Below are positions 16,710 through 24,422 of a DNA stretch of 50,485 nucleotides, piece by piece; within the stretch, counting starts at the first letter, position 1; every line of letters begins with the position of its first letter. A program made the translations under genes and the position numbers. Source of the stretch: JAFGCL01 sp964492335 (GTDB lineage Bacteria > Chloroflexota > Dehalococcoidia > UBA2247 > RBG-13-53-26); assembly GCA_964492335.1 (NCBI GenBank), contig CAZBJX010000016.1, positions 1 through 50,485 on the forward strand, given 5' to 3'. The notes below the pieces were generated by a model. It was not told the DNA's origin. It made no database searches and worked only from the letters and a program-made list of their open reading frames with translations.

Positions 16710-17741
16710 ATGGCGGCACCAGGCGAGGCGCAGCAGGCCAGGGAACTGAGCGCGGAGGGGCAGAGGCTTCTCTCCGCAGGGGACCACCATCAGGCGGCGC
16801 AGGTTTTCGACCGCGCGGCGAAGGGGCTGGAGCTCGCCCGGCGGTACTACGAGCAGGTGGGGGCGCCCATGCTGCGGCGGCGCTTCGAGGGCCTGGCCGG
16901 GCGCATAGCCGTGGGCCTGGCCGGCCCCGGGTCGGAGTGCTTCGGCTTCGACGACCAGTTATCCCGGGACCACGACTGGGGCCCCGCCTTCTGCATGTGG
17001 CTGACCGCCGACGACTACCGGGAGCACGGCCGGGACCTGCAGCAGGCCTACGGGGAGCTGCCGCGGGCCTTCGCGGGGTTCGGCCCCCGGCGGGCCAGCC
17101 CCGGGGAGGAGTCCCGGGTGGGGGGTTGCTCCATCCCGGCCTTCTACGCCACCTACACCGGGCTGGAGCGGCTGCCGGCCTCCGCCGGAGAGTGGCTGTC
17201 CATCCCCGAGGCGTCCCTGGCCACCTGCACCAACGGGCAGGTGTTCGCCGACCCGCTGGGGGAGTTCACCCGGTGGCGCGAGGCCCTGCTGGCCCACTAC
17301 CCGGAGGACGTCCGCCTGAAGAAGATCGCCTCCCGGTGCTTCACCATCGCACAGTCCGGGCAGTACAACCTGCCGCGGTCCCTGAGACGGGACGAGCCCT
17401 TCGCCGTGCGGTGGTTCGTGATGCAGTTCTGTGTTGACATAATGTCACTGGTCTTCCTGCTGAACCGGCGCTATGCCCCCTTCCAGAAGTGGCTCCACCG
17501 GGCGGTCCGGGACCTGCCCCTCCTGGGGGAGTGGGCCCACGGGGTGGTGTCGGACCTGGTCTCCCCGCAGGCCGGGGACCTGCCGGGTATGGCGGAGGAG
17601 GCCTGCGCCGTCATCATCCGGGAGCTGCGTTCGCAGGGTCTGAGCGATTCCTCCAGTGACTTCCTGCTGGACCATGCCCACAGCGTGCACTCGCGGATCG
17701 GGGACCCCGCCCTGGGGCGGAGGTTCTTCGTGGTCCCTTAG
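16710..17741 (+). CDS. DUF4037 domain protein, nucleotidyltransferase-like
   Basis: This 343-residue cytoplasmic protein matches my memory of DUF4037 proteins. After a TPR-like N-terminal helix pair (about residues 8-45) comes a nucleotidyltransferase-like core: GPGSECFGFDDQLSRDHDWG (about 71-90), with acidic residues placed as in an NTP-binding site, then FCMWL. Later segments are AFYATYTGLERLP and YNLPRSLRRDEP. The function is not established for the family. SD-like GAGGAGGG lies five bases before ATG 16710. It precedes a DUF4125 gene by 122 bases; the two families are commonly found as neighbours or fusions, so they probably act together. Confidence 0.8.
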   Translation: MAAPGEAQQARELSAEGQRLLSAGDHHQAAQVFDRAAKGLELARRYYEQVGAPMLRRRFEGLAGRIAVGLAGPGSECFGFDDQLSRDHDWGPAFCMWLTADDYREHGRDLQQAYGELPRAFAGFGPRRASPGEESRVGGCSIPAFYATYTGLERLPASAGEWLSIPEASLATCTNGQVFADPLGEFTRWREALLAHYPEDVRLKKIASRCFTIAQSGQYNLPRSLRRDEPFAVRWFVMQFCVDIMSLVFLLNRRYAPFQKWLHRAVRDLPLLGEWAHGVVSDLVSPQAGDLPGMAEEACAVIIRELRSQGLSDSSSDFLLDHAHSVHSRIGDPALGRRFFVVP

Positions 17742-17863
17742 GCGGCGGGCCCGGCCGGTGAGCCGGGCGCCGGGCGGCTCCGCCGCCGTGGGACGCCCGG
17801 CCGGGCCGCCCCGCCCGGCCCGATGGGGCGGCGGCAGGTGTTGCCGCAGAAGGGAAGGCGCTC

Positions 17864-18487
17864 ATGGTTGACAGGCGGGAACAGCTCACGGCCGCCATCT
17901 TGCGGATAGAGCTGGCCATGTTCCAGGCGGTGCCCAACGTGGGCGGGAAGGCGCCCTGCCAGGAGGACACGCGCACCTTCCGCATCATGAGGTACAGCCA
18001 GATGGCCGGCTGGTCGGAGGCGGTCCTGGAGAGCTACCTGGAGGACCTCTCCGAGGCGGAGGGGGCCGGCCGCAACCTGCTGACCGAGAAGTACGCCCGC
18101 ATGATGCAGTCCACCTGGCCGCAGGAGTACGCCCGCATCGCGCACCTGCTGCCGGAGGTGGACCCCCGGGCCCGGGAGCTGTCCGGGGGGATCGTGGGGG
18201 TGGTGCTGGAGTGGGAGAGGGAGCTCCTGGTGAAGTACCCCCACATAGTGAAGCGGGGACGGCCCCTCTCCAGTGCCGAGGACTCCCCCGGGGTGACCTC
18301 GCTGGAGACCTACCTCAGGGGAGAGCTGGCCACATACTCGGTGAGGACACTTGAGCTCTGCCTGGCCCACGTGCGCCATCAGCAGGCCCAGGGGATCAAC
18401 GGCTCCGCCCTGGTCCTCCAGCAGACCATGGAGCAGTACGGCTTCGCCTCGCTGGAAGAGGCCGACCGGAAGCTCGGGTCCCGCTGA
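17864..18487 (+). CDS. DUF4125 family protein
   Basis: This 207-residue protein carries the DUF4125 hallmarks: RIELAMFQAVPNVGGKAPCQED (first part about residues 14-34), then TFRIMRYSQMAGWS (about 41-54) and LTEKYARMMQSTWPQEY. No signal peptide or membrane segment is seen. Its role is unknown. It starts at ATG 17864 with GAAGGGAAGG upstream, following the DUF4037 gene on the same strand across a GC-rich 122-base spacer that holds small GC hairpins but no terminator-like T run. The pair is likely one transcription unit. Confidence 0.8.
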   Translation: MVDRREQLTAAILRIELAMFQAVPNVGGKAPCQEDTRTFRIMRYSQMAGWSEAVLESYLEDLSEAEGAGRNLLTEKYARMMQSTWPQEYARIAHLLPEVDPRARELSGGIVGVVLEWERELLVKYPHIVKRGRPLSSAEDSPGVTSLETYLRGELATYSVRTLELCLAHVRHQQAQGINGSALVLQQTMEQYGFASLEEADRKLGSR

Positions 18488-18570
18488 GGCGCCGCCTGCC
18501 CTCCAGGCGAGGGTGGCCCTCAGGCCGGGCTGGCTGTCCGGCCCGGGCCGCCGCCCGGCCGGCGCGCCCT

Positions 18571-19398
18571 TCAGGCCAGGGTGGCCGTGTTGAAGGCCAC
18601 CGCCATCAGCAGGTCCTGCTTGCCGGCATCCACCATGTCGATCCTGGTGAGCACGCTGTCGCCGGCGGCGCGGACGATGGAGGCCCTGGTGCGGAAGGGC
18701 CCCGTCTTGCCCATGGACAGGTAGTGAATGGCCAGGTCGGTGGTCACCAGGGGGAGGCCGGAGGCGGCCCGGGCGGCGCACTGGCCGGCGGCGTCGGCCA
18801 GCAGGCCGAACACGCCCCCGTGCAGCCCGTGGAAGGCATTGCGGATGTACTCGCTCATGGCGATCTCCACCACCCCGCCCGCTTCGTCGACCACCCGCAG
18901 CCCCGCCTTGTCCAGGATCCTCCGGGCGGGGACGCGGCCTTCCAGGCTGAAGACCTGGTGGGGGCCGTCCACCCGGGCCACCTGGGCCGTGTCCTCCCGG
19001 CTCTTGAGCCTGGTGAAGGCGGCCATGGCGGAGCCGATGGACAGCGGCGCGGCCCCGGGGCCGGGGGTGGCCAGCATGTCGGCCTCGATGACGATGGAGC
19101 TGCGGCCGGCCCTGACCACCGAGGCCACCGCCGTGAACTCGCCGCCCCGGGCCCGCTCCCTGGAGCAGAGGACCAGGTCCGCGGTGGCGATCCAGTCCGG
19201 GTAGGCGGTCCTGGCCGCCAGCTCCCCGCCCACCAGGTCGAACAGCGTGGATACGAACCCCACCTGCAGGGTGCCCAGGTCGCTGCAGAGTCCGGGCGCC
19301 ACGGGGGCCCGTATGATGCAGCGCTTCTTCTCGTCGTACTCCATGGAGAACTCCAGGTCGCGCCACATGTGATCGGCCGGGTAGGTGTGCATCTTCAC
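18571..19398 (-). CDS. double-hotdog thioesterase-like protein (PaaI/acyl-CoA thioesterase superfamily)
   Basis: This 275-residue protein looks like two hotdog folds in tandem. The first half has GFVSTLFDLVGGELAART and the second the more standard AFHGLHGGVFGLLADAAGQC, where HGG and the following Asp match the PaaI-type active-site helix. It would hydrolyse an acyl-CoA or other thioester, substrate unknown. GTG at 19398 is chosen because GAGGAG lies six bases upstream; ATG at 19392 is also possible. It faces the DUF4125 gene tail to tail, 83 bases apart, and stands alone on its strand. Confidence 0.75.
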   Translation of the reverse strand: MKMHTYPADHMWRDLEFSMEYDEKKRCIIRAPVAPGLCSDLGTLQVGFVSTLFDLVGGELAARTAYPDWIATADLVLCSRERARGGEFTAVASVVRAGRSSIVIEADMLATPGPGAAPLSIGSAMAAFTRLKSREDTAQVARVDGPHQVFSLEGRVPARRILDKAGLRVVDEAGGVVEIAMSEYIRNAFHGLHGGVFGLLADAAGQCAARAASGLPLVTTDLAIHYLSMGKTGPFRTRASIVRAAGDSVLTRIDMVDAGKQDLLMAVAFNTATLA

Positions 19399-19516
19399 GG
19401 TTGTCTCCTCGGGGAAAGCCTTCTGGCCAGAATTCTACCATGAGAGGGCGGCCGGGCACATTTCCAGCGGGGAGGCCAAATGCGGTATCATTGAAGTCAG
19501 CAAAGGAGGGCCCTTC

Positions 19517-19603
19517 ATGATCGGATGGTATGTTCTGGCCGGTTTCGCGGTAGCCATCGTGGCGGTAATCGTCTGGGGTCTGGCCACCACCCCCAGGCGC
19601 TAG
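19517..19603 (+). CDS. 28-residue single-pass membrane peptide
   Basis: This tiny frame encodes 28 residues beginning MIGWYVLAGFAVAIV and ending TTPRR: one transmembrane helix with a basic C-terminus. A near-perfect Shine-Dalgarno (AAAGGAGGG, 19502-19510) lies six bases before the ATG, which is the main reason to accept it. The longer frame upstream (from 19385) has no such signal. It could be a membrane regulator, a toxin-like peptide or a leader. Neighbours are the divergent thioesterase gene and the convergent RCC1 gene, and neither gives a clue. Confidence 0.55.
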   Translation: MIGWYVLAGFAVAIVAVIVWGLATTPRR

Positions 19604-19690
19604 CAGCGGCGCAGACAGGCAGGTCCCCCTGGAGGAGATGAACAGGCGCCCGTAGCCGGGCGCTGTGCTGTGCTGGCAACGATCAGGGTT

Positions 19691-19716
19691 GGTGCCGCCC
19701 GGCAGGGGGCGGCACC
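19691..19716. terminator. GC hairpin between convergent genes
   Basis: GGTGCCGCCC (19691-19700) pairs perfectly with GGGCGGCACC (19707-19716) across a six-base loop. It lies between the small-peptide gene (plus) and the RCC1 gene (minus), where either transcript would end. No T run follows, so termination is likely but unproven. Confidence 0.5.
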
Positions 19717-19747
19717 TCGTGTCGAGTGAGCGGAGAGGCGGGCCCGC

Positions 19748-22204
19748 CTACGGGGAGGGAGGGCGCCGCGGCCGGAACATCACGAAGAGCGCCCCGCCGC
19801 ATGCCAGGGCCCCCACCCCCGCCGCCACCCCCCAGACCCACAGCGGGAGGGCGTCCGATGTCTGCTGCCTCACCACGAACCCGCCCTCCAGGGCATATGA
19901 CCCGTTGACGGTCTTGACGGTGACGTCCCGCGGGCCGGGTATGAGGTCGTCGGCCAGGGTGATGTGGGCGGTTATCTGGTTGCCGCTGACCACCGTGTAG
20001 TCGTCCACCCTGATCCCGGGCCCCAGGTCCAGGCCGATGCAGTTGGCGAAGTCGCTCCCGGTCACGGTGACGGCCGCCGTCTGGCCCAGCCCGGCCCTGT
20101 TGGGGCTGATCGAGGCCGGCGCCGGGACGACAGCCGGGACGATGAAGTGCCTCTCCTGGCCGCACCCGGTGCCGTCGCCCACCGCCCGGGCCCGGTAGTA
20201 GTAGGTCCGCCCGGCCAGGAGCCCGTCCAGGTCGCAGTAGAAGGCCCCGGTGGTGGGGCGGCCGATGGCGGTGCTCTCGCTCATGTACGAGCCGGGGGAC
20301 TGGCCCCAGTCGAAGACCACGGTCACGTTGCTGGCGGTGCCCAGGCCGGTCAGCTCGCCGTGGATCCGGGCGGAGCGGGTCGTCAGGCGGTCGGCCCCGC
20401 CCGTCTCTACAGTAGGAGGGTGGGCCGGCGGGCCGGCGGTGGTGAAAGAGTACACCCCGCCCAGGTCCTCGCCGTCGCCGCAGGCCCTGGCCCGGAAGTA
20501 GTAGGTGGTGCCCGGGGCCAGGTCGGTCACATCGGCCCAGAAGCCCCCGGCCCGGCCCATGGTGTCGCTGCGGGTCTGGAGATCGCAGGCCCCCTCCGCG
20601 GCGCCGTACTCGAAGCTGACCATCAGGCTGCAGGCGGTGCCCATGCCGGCCAGGACGCCGTTGAGCCTGGCCGACGATCCGGTGACCATGCTGGCGTCCC
20701 TGGTCTTCACCTCGGGAGGCGCCGGGGCGGTGGTGTTGGTCTTGAAGCTCATGTCGGCGCCGTAGCTTGCCCCTTTGTCGCTCTCCACCCTGGCCCGGAA
20801 ATGGTACCAGGTGTCGGGCTCCAGTCCCGTGATCTCGGTGCTCCAGGCGCCGGTGGCGGTCATGGTCTGGGCCTCGGTGGCGCTTCCGTAGGATGTCTCC
20901 GGGCCCCACTGGAAGGACACCCGGGCGGAGGTCGAGCCGACCCCCAGGCTGTACAGGTAGCCGTTGAGGTAGGCCGCGGAGCCCAGGACGCGGGATGCCG
21001 CCACCGTGTTCACCGCCGGCGGCCAGTCCATGTCGGGCATGGGGCACTGCGCCGGCCGGTAGGCCGACCCGGCGCTGCCCGTGCCCGGCTGGCCGGACTC
21101 ACCCCGCCCCCAGCCCCAGACGGTGCCGTTGGCCTGCACCCCGGTGGAGAAGGCGTCCCCGCAGGAGGCCACCGCCCAGGCGAGGTTGTCCACCCGGGCC
21201 GGCGCCAGGCGCTCCATGAGGTCGCCCAGGCCCAGCTCGCCGTCGTAGTTGGTGCCCCAGGCCCAGAGGGTGCCGTCGGACTGTATGCCCAGGCAGTGCA
21301 CCCGGCCGGGGAAGACACCGGCCCAGGAGGCCTCGCCGATCTGCGTCGGCACGGCCCGGCGGTCGACGTCGCCCAGTCCCAGCTGGCCCTGGGTGTTCCA
21401 GCCCCAGGCCCAGAGGGTGCCGTCCCGGCGGATGGCCATGGAGTAGCGGAAGTCGGCGGCGGCCGACACCCAGTCGGTGCCGGTGCCCACGCGGTTCAGC
21501 CCGGACCTGTCATTGGCGTGGCCCAGGCCCAGCTCAAAGGACTCGTTCCTGCCCCAGGACCAGAGGGTGCCGTCCCGGCGCACGCCCAGGGAGTGGGAGT
21601 CCGCGGCGGCAATGGAGACCCAGTTGCCGGCGGTCCCCACCCGGGATGGCCGGGTGCTGCCGGCGACCCCCATGCAGTTGTTCTCGTTGCTCCCCCAGGC
21701 CCAGAGGGTGCCGTCGGCGCGCAGCCCCAGGGAATGGGCCTGCCCGGCGGCCACCGCCACCCAGTTGGCGTCCGCGCCCACCTGGACCGGCCTCGGCTTC
21801 GCTTCGCGGTTGCCGGTCCCCAGCTGCCCGGAGCTGTTGTCTCCCCAGGCCCAGAGGGTGCCGTCGGTGCGCACCGCCAGGGAGTGGTACCACCCGGCGG
21901 AGACGGACTTCCAGTTGGTGTCCGTTCCCACCTGCACCGGGCTCAGCCTGGTGTTGCGGTCACCCAGTCCCAGCTGGCCCCGGCTGTTGTGACCCCAGGC
22001 CCAGAGGGCGCCGTTGCTGGCAACCAGAAGGGTATGGAAGTAGCCGGATTCCAGGCTGACCTCCGGCCCGCCGGCGGCCCCGGCCGCCCCCGCCGGCTTG
22101 ATGCGGCCCGCCGTGAGTCCGTAGAGTGCGATGCCGCCGATGAGCGCTGCGGCCAGCATCAATCTGACCGCGCTTGACACGATCCCACCGTGGGCTCTCA
22201 GCAT
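19748..22204 (-). CDS. exported RCC1-repeat protein with Fn3-like and IPT/TIG domains and C-terminal anchor
   Basis: This 818-residue protein begins with a signal/anchor segment (LMLAAALIGGIALYGL, about residues 16-31). Seven RCC1 blades follow (about 45-395), each with an LWAWGxNxxGQLGLGD-type motif; the third and seventh are diverged. Next come three Fn3-like domains (about 400-690) with TTYYFRARA signatures, an IPT/TIG domain (PASISPNRAGLGQTAAVTVTG, first part) and a tail with ALPLWVWG, a hydrophobic stretch and FRPRRPPSP. A seven-bladed propeller on a stalk suggests surface binding; no catalytic residues are seen. ATG 22204 has AAGGAG eight bases upstream, and RNA leader copy B precedes it. 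Confidence 0.9.
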   Translation of the reverse strand: MLRAHGGIVSSAVRLMLAAALIGGIALYGLTAGRIKPAGAAGAAGGPEVSLESGYFHTLLVASNGALWAWGHNSRGQLGLGDRNTRLSPVQVGTDTNWKSVSAGWYHSLAVRTDGTLWAWGDNSSGQLGTGNREAKPRPVQVGADANWVAVAAGQAHSLGLRADGTLWAWGSNENNCMGVAGSTRPSRVGTAGNWVSIAAADSHSLGVRRDGTLWSWGRNESFELGLGHANDRSGLNRVGTGTDWVSAAADFRYSMAIRRDGTLWAWGWNTQGQLGLGDVDRRAVPTQIGEASWAGVFPGRVHCLGIQSDGTLWAWGTNYDGELGLGDLMERLAPARVDNLAWAVASCGDAFSTGVQANGTVWGWGRGESGQPGTGSAGSAYRPAQCPMPDMDWPPAVNTVAASRVLGSAAYLNGYLYSLGVGSTSARVSFQWGPETSYGSATEAQTMTATGAWSTEITGLEPDTWYHFRARVESDKGASYGADMSFKTNTTAPAPPEVKTRDASMVTGSSARLNGVLAGMGTACSLMVSFEYGAAEGACDLQTRSDTMGRAGGFWADVTDLAPGTTYYFRARACGDGEDLGGVYSFTTAGPPAHPPTVETGGADRLTTRSARIHGELTGLGTASNVTVVFDWGQSPGSYMSESTAIGRPTTGAFYCDLDGLLAGRTYYYRARAVGDGTGCGQERHFIVPAVVPAPASISPNRAGLGQTAAVTVTGSDFANCIGLDLGPGIRVDDYTVVSGNQITAHITLADDLIPGPRDVTVKTVNGSYALEGGFVVRQQTSDALPLWVWGVAAGVGALACGGALFVMFRPRRPPSP

Positions 22205-22234
22205 GTCCCTGTCTCCTTCCCCCCGAGTAAATGA

Positions 22235-22313
22235 GAAACCGACCCTGCAGGGTCGGTTTCACTACTCGCTCCGCGCCACCCAAGTGACCAGTGTACGGGT
22301 GGCGGCTCAACGC
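22235..22313 (-). ncRNA. structured leader RNA, copy B
   Basis: Read on the minus strand it runs GCGTTGAG, stem CGCCACCC, loop with TGGTCACTT, stem GGGTGGCG, GGAG, AGTAGTGA, then a perfect 26-base palindrome (22260-22235, left half GAAACCGACCCTG). TCACT and AGTGA can form the same pseudoknot as in copies A and C. It ends 30 bases before the RCC1 protein's start and is oriented with it. No run of T follows the palindrome, so control might be other than termination. Confidence 0.7.
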
Positions 22314-22488
22314 TTCCTGGCTTGACCTGTCAGTGCTGGTTGCTCTATTGCATAATGGCGGTCCCCTCCTCTGCTGCGCATAAGGCGCCGGGCTGGCCCG
22401 CCCGTCGCCGTGTCCTGCCAGATTAGTCGCTGCGCCGCCCGGCAAACCCTTGGGGCCGGCGCCCCCTCTCCGATTCCGTACTTGCCTG

Positions 22489-22497
22489 TGATATACT
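22489..22497 (+). promoter_or_regulatory. extended -10 promoter for the asparagine synthetase-like gene
   Basis: TGaTATACT (22489-22497) is a good extended -10 element; no -35 box is seen at the right distance. The start near 22504 gives a leader of about 58 bases to the ATG at 22562. The stretch 22314-22488 shows nothing else. Confidence 0.4.
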
Positions 22498-22561
22498 CTG
22501 GGGCAGCTTCTCGGGGAACGCCGCGGGTGAACGGGCCCGCCGGCGCGCTGGAGGTGGCCTG

Positions 22562-24409
22562 ATGCCGGGACTTGTGGGCTACATATCGGATGAGGTCCGC
22601 GACGAGCAGCTACTGGACCGGATGATCGCCGCCGTGGCGCATGAGCCATGGCACAGGGTGGACCGGTACGTCAACCCGCCGTTCCACATCGCCCGGGTGC
22701 ACCTCGGCAAGTTCAACCCCCAGCCCCAGCCCGTCTTCAGCCAGGACCGGACGCTGTGCCTGATGATGGAGGGGAAGGTCTACGGCTACGATGAAGAGAG
22801 GAAGCGCCTGGAGGCCAGGCGCCGCTTCGCCTCCCGGAGCGATGCCGAGTTCTGCCTGCGCCTCTATGAAGACCTGGGAGCGGAGGCGTTTGCCCGGCTC
22901 AACGGCAATTTCTCCCTCATCATCTGCGACCTCAGGGAGAAGAAGGCCATCCTGGTCAACGACAGGAACTCGCTGAGGCCGGTCTACTACGCAGTGCACA
23001 ACGGCGGGCTGCTCTTCGGGCCGCAGGCCAGGCCCATCCTGCAGGACGCCACCTTCCGCAGGGAGGTGGATGTCGAGAGCCTCGCCATGAACCTGGCATA
23101 TGGCGAGTTCTGGGGGGACAAGACGTTGTTTGCCGGGGTGCGGTACCTGGAGCCGGCCTCGGTCCTCACCTTCGCCCGCGGAGAGCTGGCCAGGAGCCAG
23201 TACTGGGACCTCAACTACCGGCCGGACCCCGTCATCACCGAAGAGGAGGCGGCGGAACTGCTGACCGCCGCCATGAGGAAGGCCGTGGCCATCCGCATGG
23301 AGGACACCCTGCGCTACGGTGTGTCGCTGAGCGGCGGGCTGGACTCGAGGGCGGTGCTGGCCGCCGTGGAGCCGGACCGCCGCAACGGGATGCTCACCTT
23401 CTCCTACGGCCCGCTGCAGTGCGGCGAGGTGAAGATCGCGGAGCAGGTGGCCCGCAAGTGCGGGACATGGCACCGCACCGTCGAAATCACCCCGGACCTC
23501 ATCATGCGTGTCGCTGAGCGGGCGGTCTGGCTTACCGAAGGCCGGATGAGCATCTGGCTGAGCTACATGGTCCCGGCCTACAGGGCTGTGGCCGATGACG
23601 TCGATGTGGTCTTCGACGGCCTGGGCTTCGGCATGACGCTGGGCGGGGCCTTCCTGCAGAGGCCCCGGGTGGCCGGGATGAGCCGGGATGAGATGTACGC
23701 CGATTTCCAGAGGGACCGGACGGTCTTCCGGGACCCCGAGCTGCTGAAGGTCTTCGTGCCCGCGCACCACGATGTGGCCCGGCAGGCCCCGGCCCGGGCG
23801 TTCGACTCGGTGTACGGGAGGATCCCCGCCAGGGAGGCCGGGGTGGTCTTCGACGAGTTCTACTGGCACTCGCGCCTGGCCTACATAGCCACCATGCACG
23901 TCTACGGCAGGGACCTGGTGGAGATCTCCTGCCCCACGGTGGACAATGACCTCAACGAGCTGGCCTACAGGCTGCCCCCGGACAAGAGGCTGGGCCACCG
24001 CATATACCGCCGGTTCCTGATGGAGCTCTCCCCGGAGCTGGCTCGGGTGCCCTACAACAAGACCCTGGTCCCCGCCAGCTGGCCCTTCCTGCTGTGGCGG
24101 GCCGGGAAGGCCTACCGGTTCGGCAAGGAGGCTGCCAAGCAGAAGCTCTACACCGCCTCCAGGGGGAAGGTCTACATCCCCGACTCCTACCGCTACATCG
24201 ACGATGTCGGCTGGCTGCGCACCAGCAGCGCGTGGGGGGAGTACATCCGGGACCTGCTGCTTGTCCCCGGATCGCTGTCGCGGGAGTACTTCCAGCAGGA
24301 CTACGTCCGGTACCTGGTCGAGGAGCACCAGGAGGGGAGCGCCAACCACGCCGACAAGATCCTGCGGCTGGCGACCTTCGAGCTCTTCCTGCGGCAGTTC
24401 ATCGCTTAG
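22562..24409 (+). CDS. asparagine synthetase-like amidotransferase lacking the glutaminase cysteine
   Basis: This 615-residue protein has the asparagine synthetase B layout: an N-terminal Ntn-hydrolase-like domain (about residues 1-200, with LNGNFSLIICD and VNDRNSLRPVYY) and a C-terminal ATP-pyrophosphatase domain with the SGGLDSRAV loop (about residues 257-265). The N-terminus reads MPGLVG where glutamine-dependent enzymes have MCG, so the nucleophilic Cys is absent. It may use free ammonia or an amine, or have another amide-forming role; lasso-peptide cyclases and beta-lactam synthetases show the same loss. GGAGGTGG lies upstream of ATG 22562. It is a single-gene unit, convergent with the permease. 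Confidence 0.85.
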   Translation: MPGLVGYISDEVRDEQLLDRMIAAVAHEPWHRVDRYVNPPFHIARVHLGKFNPQPQPVFSQDRTLCLMMEGKVYGYDEERKRLEARRRFASRSDAEFCLRLYEDLGAEAFARLNGNFSLIICDLREKKAILVNDRNSLRPVYYAVHNGGLLFGPQARPILQDATFRREVDVESLAMNLAYGEFWGDKTLFAGVRYLEPASVLTFARGELARSQYWDLNYRPDPVITEEEAAELLTAAMRKAVAIRMEDTLRYGVSLSGGLDSRAVLAAVEPDRRNGMLTFSYGPLQCGEVKIAEQVARKCGTWHRTVEITPDLIMRVAERAVWLTEGRMSIWLSYMVPAYRAVADDVDVVFDGLGFGMTLGGAFLQRPRVAGMSRDEMYADFQRDRTVFRDPELLKVFVPAHHDVARQAPARAFDSVYGRIPAREAGVVFDEFYWHSRLAYIATMHVYGRDLVEISCPTVDNDLNELAYRLPPDKRLGHRIYRRFLMELSPELARVPYNKTLVPASWPFLLWRAGKAYRFGKEAAKQKLYTASRGKVYIPDSYRYIDDVGWLRTSSAWGEYIRDLLLVPGSLSREYFQQDYVRYLVEEHQEGSANHADKILRLATFELFLRQFIA

Positions 24410-24422
24410 CCCGGGGCGCCCG

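Noticed and set aside
22562..24409. Lasso-peptide gene cluster
   Set aside because: The cyclase-like protein alone is not enough: no precursor peptide, RRE or transglutaminase-like protease is seen nearby.
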